From Daldinia sp. FL1419 (taxonomy: Eukaryota; Ascomycota; Sordariomycetes; Xylariales; Hypoxylaceae): a stretch of DNA of 64,000 nt. The notes under the pieces are model-generated. The model was not told the DNA's origin, did no database searches, and saw only the letters and a list, made by a program, of their open reading frames with translations. Below, in pieces: positions 1 through 10,377 of the stretch (positions are counted from its first letter, which is position 1; the number at the start of each line of letters is the position of its first letter). The stretch lies in the NCBI GenBank assembly GCA_025201765.1, contig MU623348.1, forward strand, positions 372,001-436,000, written 5' to 3'. The translations under genes and the position numbers were made by a program.

Positions 1-314
1 CATGGCAAAGTTCCCATGTTTTAGAGGACGTCGTAAGTAGACCTCTGAAGTGAGCACATTGCCAGTGGGCGGAACAGGGAAGGTCGCTATGCGTGACAAT
101 GACAACGAATGTTCGTATGTCTTGATAAGGGAATTATTCTCCTGTTAGGGAATAGTTAGTTAGTTGATTAAGCATATCTTATTTGGCCAAATGTTTCTTC
201 GATACGGTCGTAAAGTATCTCACTTACCTTATTTGTCTCGCCGAGGGCGAGCATAGACTTGATGTCCAAGTTTTGCGCGATCTCAAGGATTAGGTCTCGC
301 GAGAAGACAGCCAT
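1..314 (-). CDS. F-box-like protein, N-terminal part (leaves window)
   Basis: Exons complement(228..314) and complement(1..141); the gene continues beyond the left edge. The first 29 residues begin MAVFSRDLILEIAQNLDIKS and are followed by LALGETNK, which fits the start of an F-box (leucine-rich helix, LEIAQNLD, then a LALxxTNK turn). Such F-boxes link a substrate receptor to an SCF ubiquitin ligase, and fungi have many, some joined to ankyrin repeats. The intron starts GTAAGT and ends CCTAACAG, and the frame stays open for 47 more codons to base 1. The ATG at 314 has no in-frame alternative nearby. No repeat domain is visible in the short part present, so the family call rests on about 30 residues. 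The gene structure is more certain than the function. Confidence 0.5.
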
Positions 315-1086
315 ATCTGGATGGCGAACAATTTATGTCTTAAGTAGAAGTATTTATTCGGATTGGTTATTGCAATGAAAGTGTTCTAAAGAGTAGAGTT
401 AGTGGAAACTGTAAGAGCAGACTGATAGTAGATACTAATTACCTAGGTACCCGAAGGGTCAAAGTAATATGCCGTATGGTTATAGGAAGGAATACTAAGA
501 GTTGATAGATACTCAGAAATATTTGAACTTCCTAAAGTCATGGCTTGAATAGGTATTTATAATGATGATGAAGGAGTTTTTGGAAATGCGAGTGGGAAAG
601 TGTAGGTATTTATATTTGTATGGTACCATTGCAACTCATTGAATATTTTGGATCAAGTTAGGTAGGTACCCCCAGGAAAGATAAAACCTACCTACCTAGG
701 CAAATATAACAGTTTAAATAGCATCTTGTATACCTTGAGTACCTCGAGAACTGCCCAGGTGAGTAATCTGAGCGTCTTTTTTTAGTACCTAAACACCTTG
801 ATGGGCAAAATTCATCTTTTTTCAATTCACTTTTTTTAATGTACCTGACCTTATCTGACGTACCTGACTTCCTTCTAAACTAATGGGATAGCCATCAAGG
901 TTTATTTTCATTCAATCTTATGCGCGTTGTCCTATCCATCTGGCGCAAAGACTTCAACTCCAAGAAAAGTTACAACTTGAAATCACCCGCGATTTACGAG
1001 AACTAACCAAACACTGTGTACGTACTGTGCTTGTACCCTGCATGCTGAGTCATACAGGTTCTCGTATCAAGTAGGTACCAGTCTCA
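315..1086. other. intergenic, AT-rich, with TAGGTACC-type motifs
   Basis: No coding frame of interest. It serves as the upstream region of the F-box-like gene and holds several copies of the short GGTAGGTACC/CCTACCTACCTAGG motif (around 440-455, 660-700 and 1070) that recurs through the window's intergenic DNA. Confidence 0.6.
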
Positions 1087-1607
1087 GGCACAGTGCAGTG
1101 ATTTTAAATCCACAGCCAAATCCTCATAAATCCACAACCAATCCACCTTCCACGTGAGTTGGTGGCCCGACCACAACACACTTAATTTGTAAGGGATTTA
1201 GTCCAACCCCTAACTAAATCAGAATTTTGCCCGGTCGCATTTTCAAATAGCCTTTTAGCCATGCATCTATTTAATTATTATAATAATACAAATTCCAATC
1301 GTGTGCATTTAATTGGTTAGATTAATTAGGCCTTGTTGCCGTGAGTGCTGGCGTTGAGGGTATCGTGTACGATTGTGGTGGTGGTGCAGGTGGTGGCGTT
1401 GGTGTTGATAAGTTGATTTTGTTGCCTTTAATGCTTGAAAAAATGCGACCGGGCAGTTTTCTGTTTTTTCCGTTTTTAGTTGGGGGATGGACTAAAACCC
1501 CTTACAAATTAGGTGCATTATGGTTGGGCCACCAACTCACGTGGAAGGTGGATTGGTTGTGGATTTATGAGGATTTGGCTGTGGATTTAAAATCACTGGG
1601 CACAGTG
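1087..1607. mobile_element. miniature inverted-repeat element (MITE), Mutator- or hAT-like
   Basis: A 503-base element (1096-1598) starts CAGTGATTTTAAATCC and ends with its reverse complement. The first 73 bases of the two arms are perfect inverted copies, and similarity continues with small differences and an indel for about 150-160 bases on each side (1096 to about 1248, and about 1440 to 1598). It is flanked by an exact 9-bp direct repeat GGCACAGTG at 1087-1095 and 1599-1607, as left by transposition. There is no transposase ORF; a 95-codon frame inside it simply reads through the right arm. A 9-bp duplication with long terminal repeats fits Mutator-like elements. The CAGTG terminus would also fit hAT with an 8-bp duplication plus one chance match. 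Confidence 0.88.
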
Positions 1608-3793
1608 CATACCTTTAGGAGCTACTAACCCATGAGGCTGATAGGCATTGATAAGTCAACTTTTTGTAACTTCCATAGTTAAGCGTACTTGCATACATGG
1701 AATGCACACGAGGAAGTATTCTTTTTATCAATGTTTGTCCTTGAAACTTCAATCATATTTAATATTGCATCGTACCTCTAATAAATGTTTACATTAAAAG
1801 CATTAGGGAGCTTTTTATTTAACGCGTATTCATAGCCACACCGAGCCTCGAAATTTTGGTGATTATTTTAACCGTAATAATCTACAGATTTCCCACGAAA
1901 CTCTGTTTGGCGTTGCTTCAACGCACTGGTCTCGCTATAGAGTCTGTGTAACGAATGTCTTCTAAGCTGAAAGATAATTTGTCTAATTTTTGGTTCATTA
2001 AATTAAATAGGTACCGATTCAGCAGAAATTTGTTTAAGCCACTAGAAAATAACGACCGGGGTGGACGACGCAGTTCCAACACGTAAATAGAACGGATAGA
2101 TATCGCCTAATAGATCATCTTATATGTTGAGGTTACCCGCATGGGTGTAGTAAAACCCCAATTTAGATATTGTGATTATTAGAATATAGTGTAACACTCC
2201 GCCTATAATTATTGGTTGATATCTGTTCGGTAGGTGTTTATAGTAAAAGGATATTTCATTTCGAGGGTAGGATGTCAACGAAGGTTTCGATATGCTTGAA
2301 AATTAATAACCATTTCTTTTTTAAACAAAAACGATATCTAATATTCGCCTGCGCGTACCCAATTGTCACGGGTCTAGCCTTATTGTCCGCTTTATGGTAT
2401 GACGAAGTCACACAAGTCCTTCTGACCCTCGGGAGTCAATGCAGCATGCCGAACATAGCAGGGGTAAACAAGCAATAAATAGATCTAAGATCCAAGACTA
2501 TACCATATACGTCGGTAGCTACCTACTAGTGATTCCATCATGCTATCGAATGGAATAGTATAAAGGGTCGGGGGTTGTATTTAACAAGAGATGGATGAAG
2601 AAGGACTGGTACAGGGGGAACTTTACCCCAGATCTGCATTGTTGGTATTACGCGGTAATATGCCGAGAAGACCTTCGCCCACTGCACCTTTGGGTACGTA
2701 TCTGCAGATGTGGATTACGTGTAGGTGGACTAGCCCCTTTCTTCTCACAGATGAATCTAAGCTCATAACGGAAATTGTGCTAGGATCATGATAAAACGCT
2801 AAGCTGTTTTGAGTAGTTAGCTTAAGAATTGATCCCGAATTTTCTTTTTCTTTTTCCTTTTTTCTTTTGCTTCTTTAAATCACGAAAATGCCGATCTAAC
2901 CAGGATCGCGGGGTCTAGACATGGGAACTCTTACGCATACAGCTAGGCACAGCTAGGTATATCAAATACAGGGGGTTATTACAGGGGAAGCATTCGAGAG
3001 TCCAGACCCGCCCGAGGCATGTTTAAGGTCGAACCAAAGCCAAAAAGACCACTTAGGTAAACTTCGTCATTCCTTGCTTGCAGTTTGCAGCATCTCCATC
3101 TCACGTTCTCATGTTTCAAAGGTTACAAAACTACTTGAGTCCATTCATTGACTTTCAATCCACCGTTTCATTCATACATAGCCCATCATTGGCATCGTTG
3201 GCGTACGCAGCCATATACTCGTTACTTTGGCTCTCAATTAATCCCCAACCTGTCAATCTTGCCAATTAAAATATCACTCGGGTCGTCGCTTTTCGTTTTT
3301 AGGTCTCTGTTTTCTCTTTACGATTGGACTAATTTAGTTAACGTGTTGCGCCGAGGGTCGCATTTAGCCGCCTCCATTTGAGAAAAACTTCTGTCGACAT
3401 CCAGTCTTTACCAGATCTCCATTTTTCAGCCTTGTCAATCTTCAGAAACTCCCTGTTTTCAACTCGCAAATCATTTCAAAAGTCCCCTCTAAACGCCCTC
3501 CAATTCCTACCGTTTTGCGCCTGTTCCGCCAATTTCTCGTTCAAGTCCAGTCGATCGACGTTTTGGTACAGGTACCGCCGGCGACACTACTCATTCGATA
3601 AAGAGGCATGTTTGCGCCGACTGTCCGATAGACCTTTATAACACATCGCAGCAAACAGAACGATTCGATTCCTTTCGTTCGAGCATTTTCAGTTTGCATA
3701 TAGTTCTCGATTTGAAAAGAAAAAAAAGAAAAAAAAAAGAAATAATAGAATCGATTGAATCTCGCAAATTAACCTTATATTCATCAAGACAAA
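1608..3793. other. intergenic and glutaredoxin promoter
   Basis: Nothing gene-like is recognised from 1608 to about 2820. From about 2840 there are T/C-rich tracts, and about 3060-3660 is C/T-biased, which creates several chance ORFs on the + strand. An A/G tract lies at about 3717-3750, just before the ATG at 3794. I read the pyrimidine-rich part as promoter and leader of the glutaredoxin gene. Confidence 0.55.
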
Positions 3794-4677
3794 ATGCCTT
3801 CGGCTAGGAGAGTACGCCTCCTAATGATGGTGGTGCTAGCTGCCGTCATCACCACATTGTTTTTCACATCCCAAATGCGATCGGCAATTCCTCATGACAA
3901 CCGAACAGTACACGACTTCTTTGGCAAGACGATGAATGGTCTAGGCCCCCAGAAAGGTTCTGGGCAAGTTGTGATGAGCGGCAAAGGAACAACCGTTGAT
4001 TCAACCGTAAAAGACAAGGATGGAGATGGATCTGTCGACGAGGATGACGAACAGTTGGCAAAGGAGATGGCTGATCGGTTACGTGCTGCCGAGCAAAAGG
4101 CCAAGGACTTGGCTAATGCTAAGGCACCGTTAAAACCAGATTCACCGAGTGACGTTGTCGGCGTTGGAAGCTCGGCCGGAGGCCAAAAGAAAGGCAGCTC
4201 GAAGGGGAGTTCGAAAGATATAGACGAGGATAACGAAGAGTCAGAAGAGGATCGCAAAGTTGAAGCAACTCTAAATAGTTTACTGAAAAAATCGCCTGGT
4301 AAGATCAATGTGCTGCCCCCCGCTCCTATCTCATTACTAACACTCGCTTAGTCGTTATCTTCTCCAAGACATTCTGTCCATATTCCAAACGAGCAAAGGG
4401 CATCCTTCTCGAGAAATATTCCATCGACCCCGCACCTTATGTCGTCGAGCTCGACGAGCATCCCCTAGGCAAGCAACTACAGGCAAAATTAGGTCTTAAG
4501 ACGGGACGTAAGACTGTGCCCAATATCATGATCAATGGCAAGAGTGTTGGAGGCAGTGACGAGATTGCCGAGCTAGACTCGAGGAAGACCCTCATAGATA
4601 AGTTTAAGTCTATGGGGGGGAAACAATTATCCATGAAGGAACGGTTCGTTGGGAACGCCAAAGAGAAACAGGAGTAA
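3794..4677 (+). CDS. membrane-anchored monothiol glutaredoxin (Grx6/Grx7 type)
   Basis: Exons 3794..4298 and 4352..4677 give 276 residues. The 53-base intron is GTAAGA...TACTAACACTCGCTTAG and keeps frame. Residues about 9-27 form one hydrophobic segment near the N-terminus without an obvious cleavage site, so a type II anchor is likely. A low-complexity Asp/Glu/Lys/Ser linker follows to about residue 165, and then a glutaredoxin fold begins VVIFSKTFCPYSKRAK. The active site is CPYS (Cys177, single catalytic cysteine), with the TVP-type loop KTVPNIMING and the SVGGSDE glutathione-binding motif after it. Yeast Grx6 and Grx7 have this architecture, act in the early secretory pathway and protect against thiol stress; the same role is inferred here. 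The Lys-rich tail after the domain is longer than I expect. Confidence 0.92.
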
Positions 4678-5319
4678 TGGCAGTCACACCCGGATACTCA
4701 AATGAGTGTTTCTTCTCGGGATATCTTGGGAGGCACGTGAATACGGATCGCGGTAATACGGACAAACCGTTGTCATCTGCATGTATGGCGTTGGGGTCTC
4801 TTTCTACGAATTGCTATTGTGTTGGGCATTTGGGTCTGGCACGGTATAAAGCCAAGGCTTGGTCTCGGATCTTGCGTTCTAGGCCCGCAACTCTAGGACA
4901 TTTTCCAGTGTATAGTAATGTGCCAAAGCACATACATCTTATGCCTGTATGAGCTTTGAAGGTACGTATCCGGACAGTTATCTTTTGGTAACCTTCAGAG
5001 GTTCGGCTATAGGGCGGTCTTCATAAAAACTAGTAAGCCAATGGTAAAGGGATATTCCGCTTGCGAAGAATATTAGTTGGAGATTAATGGCAGGTAATGA
5101 TACAAAAGATAAAACACAATTCCCGTTCCATTGCGACCCGATATACGGAATATTAGCGAACCGGTTACGACAGCTGCTTTAAATCCGTAATCAAGAGCCC
5201 CTTCGGTTGTAAATAGATTCTAAATAGAGTCAATAACCATATTATAAGCATGACAGAATACGAGCCGAAAAAGAATATAAGCCCGGTAGAAATCAAGTGA
5301 TTGGATACTCCTAGGCTGA
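4678..5319. other. intergenic
   Basis: No supported gene. Short frames at 4677-4952 (+) and 5165-5524 (-) lack recognisable domains and look like chance ORFs. Confidence 0.5.
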
Positions 5320-5718
5320 AGATGGCTCCACGCTCGACTAGCACACATCCACCCCCTGAGTAGCATCCTATTAATTTCCTATTTTGGCGACAATTCTGCT
5401 GTCTACGCCAATTCCTTTTCTCTTGGTTACGATAACTGCGGAAAGGAGGACTCCGCCATGCCTTATCTCGGTTCATTCCAGTCCTACATCCCAAACAAGA
5501 GACCATGGTGTGAAAATGGTGCAAGGCTATATTTCAAAGTCTATAGCGACTCCACATGCCTCAATCTAACTACAATGAATGAGCCTGGACCTTCTGATGA
5601 TGAGAAGACGCAGCCTCCTTGCATAGCACCGGAAGGATTCGAGGGAATGGCTATTATTTGCGATGCATTTGATGGTGTTGAGGGTACGGATGATGAACAA
5701 CAGCTACGAAGACATTAG
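5320..5718 (+). pseudogene. small cysteine-containing ORF, start unresolved
   Basis: The frame is open from 5320 to the stop at 5716-5718, but its only ATG is at 5458, inside what reads as a continuous protein. Before that ATG the frame gives a hydrophobic stretch (LSSILLISYFGDNSAVYAN) and then FSLGYDNCGKEDS; after it come PWCENGARLYFKVYSDSTC and an acidic, Cys-containing tail (five Cys in all). The hydrophobic start followed by spaced cysteines suggests a secreted protein whose ATG lies in an unseen upstream exon or has been lost. I recognise no family. It may also be chance. It is head-on to the secreted protein at 6175-6594. Confidence 0.25.
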
Positions 5719-6174
5719 CAAACTGCCCTATATCTACTATCCTAAAGATAACTTCTACGTCGAGTAACACACCAATATTTCAAACTTTATATGTATAAAT
5801 ATCTTCAGTTTCAACCAGCACGGCATCTTCTAATACCCCAATTACTATCCCCGGTTCTCGATACAACATCTGATTCAACAAAAGCTGCTACAAGCTCCTC
5901 CAGCATTTCCAGTAGGACATCAGCAACACGAACACGGCAAAAGGGCCAGCAAGCAAAGGGTTGAGAACATATTTCACATAGTCTATGTCAGTTCTTGGAG
6001 CAGTTATGTAGATAGATGTTGGAGTTCATATATGAGACCATCAGTCTTTCCTACTCCATCTGAAGCAAATCTCCTAGCTTGATTCAGAATCAACAGTCCG
6101 ATCAATAGTCCCCCAAAGTCAGCCTTCCAAGAATCAAAATCAGAATCCGTCCGTAATGTGTGCGTATCTTCTTG
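5719..6174. other. intergenic between convergent small ORFs
   Basis: AT-rich spacer with no supported feature; presumably 3' untranslated sequence of the flanking small ORFs. Confidence 0.4.
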
Positions 6175-6594
6175 CTAGGGTGGGATAGCAATCTTTGTTT
6201 GTTTGCAGTTATTCCCAACTCCTGGACCTCCCTCGATCTCCTTACAAGTCGTGATTTGAAAACGATAGGATTTAGAGGGAGCATTTCCAGAAATATCAAT
6301 ACAAGACGGTGCAGAGCGAGAGACCTCGGTACAATCTTGCTGACATCCGCAACTATCGTCTGGCGAATGCACCAAATAAGTGCCGACAAAATCAGATCCG
6401 TGAAACTTGATCGATTTCCGAGGACCTTCTCCCTTCAAACAGTGGGAGTCGTTCACGTCGACGGAGATGCCGCAATTTTCCGTACACGCAGTATCGTCGC
6501 AGAATTGCGCCCAAATCTTCCCAGTAGCAAACTGCACGTTCACGGTCCCGGTAAGGAAGACTGCGGCTTTGACGATAGAAGTAAGGCGAACCAT
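6175..6594 (-). CDS. small secreted cysteine-rich protein (effector-like)
   Basis: A single exon encodes 139 residues from the ATG at 6594. An upstream ATG at 6651 would add 19 residues and spoil the signal peptide, so the downstream start is preferred. The N-terminus MVRLTSIVKAAVFLTGTVNV is a plausible secretion signal. The rest holds ten cysteines, the first cluster in WAQFCDDTACTENCGISV, then GCQQDC and two more near the C-terminus, giving up to five disulfides. The size, signal and Cys content are those of fungal small secreted proteins, many of which act as effectors or surface proteins. The sequence resembles an orphan-type fungal family I have seen without a function. No intron is needed, and the C-terminal tail KQTKIAIPP is basic and short. 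Confidence 0.65.
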   Translation of the reverse strand: MVRLTSIVKAAVFLTGTVNVQFATGKIWAQFCDDTACTENCGISVDVNDSHCLKGEGPRKSIKFHGSDFVGTYLVHSPDDSCGCQQDCTEVSRSAPSCIDISGNAPSKSYRFQITTCKEIEGGPGVGNNCKQTKIAIPP

Positions 6595-8399
6595 TTCGTC
6601 AACGATGACAATTATATAGGATTTTCTGCATCGAGAATTTATCGTATACATGGATAAACTCTAAGGCAAGAAGTCTTCTGAGTTCCGTTCCAACCCATTA
6701 TCTATATATCTGAACTTACGTGTCTTAATGTACCACTGTTACAATCAAAGTTCGTATCACATAAACTAGCCCTGTAAATTTTCTCAAACTTCATGTTGTG
6801 TTATTTGTTTTTAAACCTTTTAATAGTTTTATTTAAATTGAGACACCACATAGTATCCATACGTAGACATGTAGCCACACAAGGACAACTAACGACGTTG
6901 CTTTCTCAAGACTACTGTCGAATTTCGAAAAGACTCTTAGAGGATGAATCTTAGAGCCACGTGACGAAGTCATATGGGTCCATCTCACAGATAAGTTAGT
7001 AATTCCCGAAGTTCGGTGTACGATTGATGCTCCTGATTGTTCGTGTAGGGTGAAACGCTGACAAATCGTAATATAACTAAATAGATATGAAAGCAAACAT
7101 TCTTTAATTCAACACCGTTCTTATACCCCTTACCTAAGTAGGTACCTAGATATGAACCCGAGAAAACATCACTGTCAAGTACTCCTGCGTTGATAAGGAC
7201 AAGCTCTCTCGAGGTGTTAGGTATTACGGCCAATAAAGTAAGTACTCCTAAGGGAATCCAGGTGAGAAAGACAAACCACTGATCAGTCTCTATCTTTACG
7301 GAATAATTACTTAAAATCTGTCACACCACCTAATATGGAAGTCTGTACTGCTATTCAGCTCGCAATTACATAACGTAAATACCTAGGTTATGTAGGTACG
7401 TAAGCTTTTATCTACGACATAAGTAAACGAAGAATACGGACAAGAATTGGCTCCGACTAGGTAGGGTTCTACGCCCCTAGGTCACGCTGGGTACGTTAGA
7501 AAAGCATGGTATTAGTTAAAAAAAGGTAACCTTAAGGCATCCTAAGCACATTTAGAATGGTGGAAGTGTTGTAACAATAAGACCACCTATCTATAATATC
7601 TGAGGATTAACAGTATACTAATTCGGGTTTTCCACTTTCTTCAGCTAATGTCATATAGGTATGGTACCTATGTAGTTCGTCGATTCGCATTTTGACTATT
7701 CTCGTAGACTAAAATATACATGAGATAATTCGCCCAATTTACCCGTTAAGCTAGATGTATAGTCTAATAGAATAAGTGTTCCTCATATCTAGACGCAGGT
7801 TGATCACAGCGCGTTTTAGGATGGAAGCGGCGGGCGTAGTATCATACACAAGATAAGGAAAGATGAATAATAAGTGTGATGTATTTTTGAAGAAATTGTA
7901 AAAGCATGTGGGTAGCTCCCCAAGAGTGTTTGGTACCTTCTAGGGCAAAGCACTTTCTATTCTTTGTACTAGCTATCTACATCACGCCTACCTATGCCTT
8001 CTAATGTCATTGCTTAAAGTTGGTGATCTGAAATCAGTGGGCATATTTTCCAACAAAAAAGGGAAACCCTAAGAAAAATAAAAATAAAAAATGGAGGGGG
8101 AACCAAAAAATCTATTGGACATAATCACTAAATCCGCAAGAGATGTGGCAGGAAATGCTAAACCGCCTATCAGCACTGAGTAGTTTCCTAATTAGGAAAT
8201 AAAGAGGCAGTTGCCTCGAGATCAAAAGATCAAATAATGGTGGTGAAGTAATGGGAAGTTACATGTGGGTAGGTAGGTAGGTAGGTACCTTATACACACG
8301 TAGTTCCTCCCAAGGTACGTATACCTTTTGGTAGGTAGATGTGTAAATTTCAGCTTTCAGGAAAGAGCCTCCAGAAGCTACCACAGTTTGCATCAGTCA
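6595..8399. other. intergenic, AT-rich
   Basis: No supported gene. It contains many TAGGTACCT-type motifs (about 7137-7150, 7382-7400, 7655-7672, 8270-8290) and an A-rich tract at about 8055-8110. Weak frames at 6833-7233 (-) show no domain. Confidence 0.5.
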
Positions 8400-8838
8400 G
8401 TTATCACCATAACTAGGTAGGTACCAACCATGTGAGCACTTACCATAATTCGTACTTTCCTCCATGATTTTTATTTCTTTATTTTTTTTTCTTTTTAGTT
8501 ACTGATTCAACTTTTTCCTACGGAAATTAAATAAATATTCGTACCTTCCTCCATCATTTTACCTCTACCTACTGATTTGATTTTGCCTACCGCCCTACCC
8601 TTTTCTATATAAACATTACCAGTCTCTACCATCTTTCCATCCTCCTCTCTCTTACCATCATCATCCTTTAAATTTTTTTTCAACCCACAATCCTTAGCTT
8701 TCAACCTCCATCCTCCATCCTCCGTCCTCTTTCTACGATCTATCTTTTGTCGTATATCATCTATCCATCCTACACCCTCTAGGTACCACACCAGCATACT
8801 ACCTACCATACAAGAATCTTCATCCCTATTAAACAACA

Positions 8839-9909
8839 ATGAATTACATCAAGGTAAACACTCTTTCTTGACTTTAATCTAATTTTTATCCACAATACCT
8901 ATCCGTACTACCTAGCACATGCGCATAACCTCATCATTTAAAATTATTCCCTTTTTTGCACTCACTATCCCATATCACTATTACCCTACACGATCCTACC
9001 ATACTTTCTATCTTGCTCTCGGGCCAAGCTCGTTCGCACGCTTCAAATGTTTATCAATCCCTCAGTTCTTACATATTCGTTTATGTTCCACTTTTCCAGC
9101 GCTAATATTTTCCAATCGCCTTAGAACGACCTGACGAGATACCTCCTCCTTCCAAGAAACCCTACTTTCGCCTTCCTTCGCCTTACTAACCTTAATATTC
9201 GTACGCGAGGGTCCTGTTTCTCTCAAGAAAAACTGTGAGCGGGAGCAGATGTGCCTGTAAACTCTCACAGCCCGATTCTGGGGGTGGCCCGTTGGCGTCT
9301 TAAAAGGACAACACTCAACCCGTTCGGATGCCCGTGAACGCTCTTACGAAAGCTAGCGGAAGAAAAAAGTCGTGCGTCGAGATATTCCGGCTTGTCGCAG
9401 CGGAACAAATCCATCGCATGCACCCGATCCCTCCTACCTTCGGGTTTGAGCTCACTATATTCTCCACAACAAGTACTCAACGAGGTTAGGAGTTCAGTCG
9501 GCACATTGGCTTACTATCTCGTTTGTGTTTTTTAACCTCCCCTTGACGCCCGGAGGTGACTGGGGATACGTTCTCGGTAACGCCTAGGAGAGTGACGTTG
9601 TGGCCTCTCCGACAGCACCCGCGGACTGCGATTTGTTCGCCCCGCCTGCGACACGGTTGTCTAAGAGGTTATTCCTTGTACGCAAGGAGGTATAGCTGGA
9701 GAGCCGTTAGAAAAACCGTAACCCTAGCTCTGTGAACTTGCGTCAGACGCAGAGTGGTGTGGGTCGAGAGAAGCAGGGCCCCCATATCTAATTGCCGACT
9801 TAGATGGCGTACGTTGATCCAGGTATGTAATAACTCCCCTCTCCCCCTCTCTCAAGAACCGTTGAAGAACGTATACTGCTAACCCTTAGTTGATGCATTT
9901 TATTACTAG
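8839..9909 (+). ncRNA. candidate spliced transcript without clear protein (lncRNA?)
   Basis: A long C/T-biased stretch (about 8450-9130), with TATATAAA near 8606 and a small ATG exon at 8839, looks like a fungal promoter and leader. Two intron-like units follow in the same strand: 8854-8915 (GTAAAC...CTACCTAG) and 9823-9889 (GTATGT...TGCTAACCCTTAG, a near-consensus fungal intron). The only reading frames they join are short: 77 codons across the first and 12 across the second. Between them, 9540-9800 is more GC-rich than its surroundings and carries compact hairpins at 9587-9610 (GGAGAG/CTCTCC), 9673-9688 (TCCTTG/CAAGGA) and 9739-9751 (TGCGT/ACGCA). A non-coding or structured RNA is an inference; a small-protein gene or chance splice motifs remain possible. 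Confidence 0.25.
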
Positions 9910-10377
9910 TAGAAGCAGAGTCTTGCTCAGGGTCAATTTTCCTCTATGATCCTTGACAACGCTCCTCGCTCGTGTTCGGTGCTCAAGATTGCCGGACACT
10001 TATGAGCTTAATTTTTGAATTGCTATTACCTACTATAAGTATCCCTTTTTTTTCGTCACGTTCATTACCTTGTGCAGTGTCGTGAAGAAGAAATATCGTA
10101 CTCAAGTGACAGAACCATCTAAGAAAGCTTGGTTATACTGGGGTGAATAGTTTATCATTAACCTTTTGACATCCATAACGCCATCAAGCCTTGTAATTCC
10201 ATGATCTCTTTCCCTCTATCACTTCCGCTCGCAACTCCATACTCATTTCACGGGGGAAGAAGTCCTCTCCGCACAAAACCCAGCATAAAAATTTGGATAA
10301 AACACAAAGTCTATAAAGATCGAATACCTAGCGAACTAGTGAAATATAACTGATACACGATTTGCACACTAGATTCT
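9910..10377. other. intergenic
   Basis: Nothing recognised; presumably 3' flank of the receptor gene on the minus strand. Confidence 0.5.

Noticed and set aside
1341..1628. 95-codon ORF on the + strand
   Set aside because: It lies inside the MITE and its second half is the inverted arm; no domain.
3892..4308. 138-codon antisense ORF over the glutaredoxin gene
   Set aside because: Mirror of a real coding exon, Ser/Leu-rich shadow with no domain.
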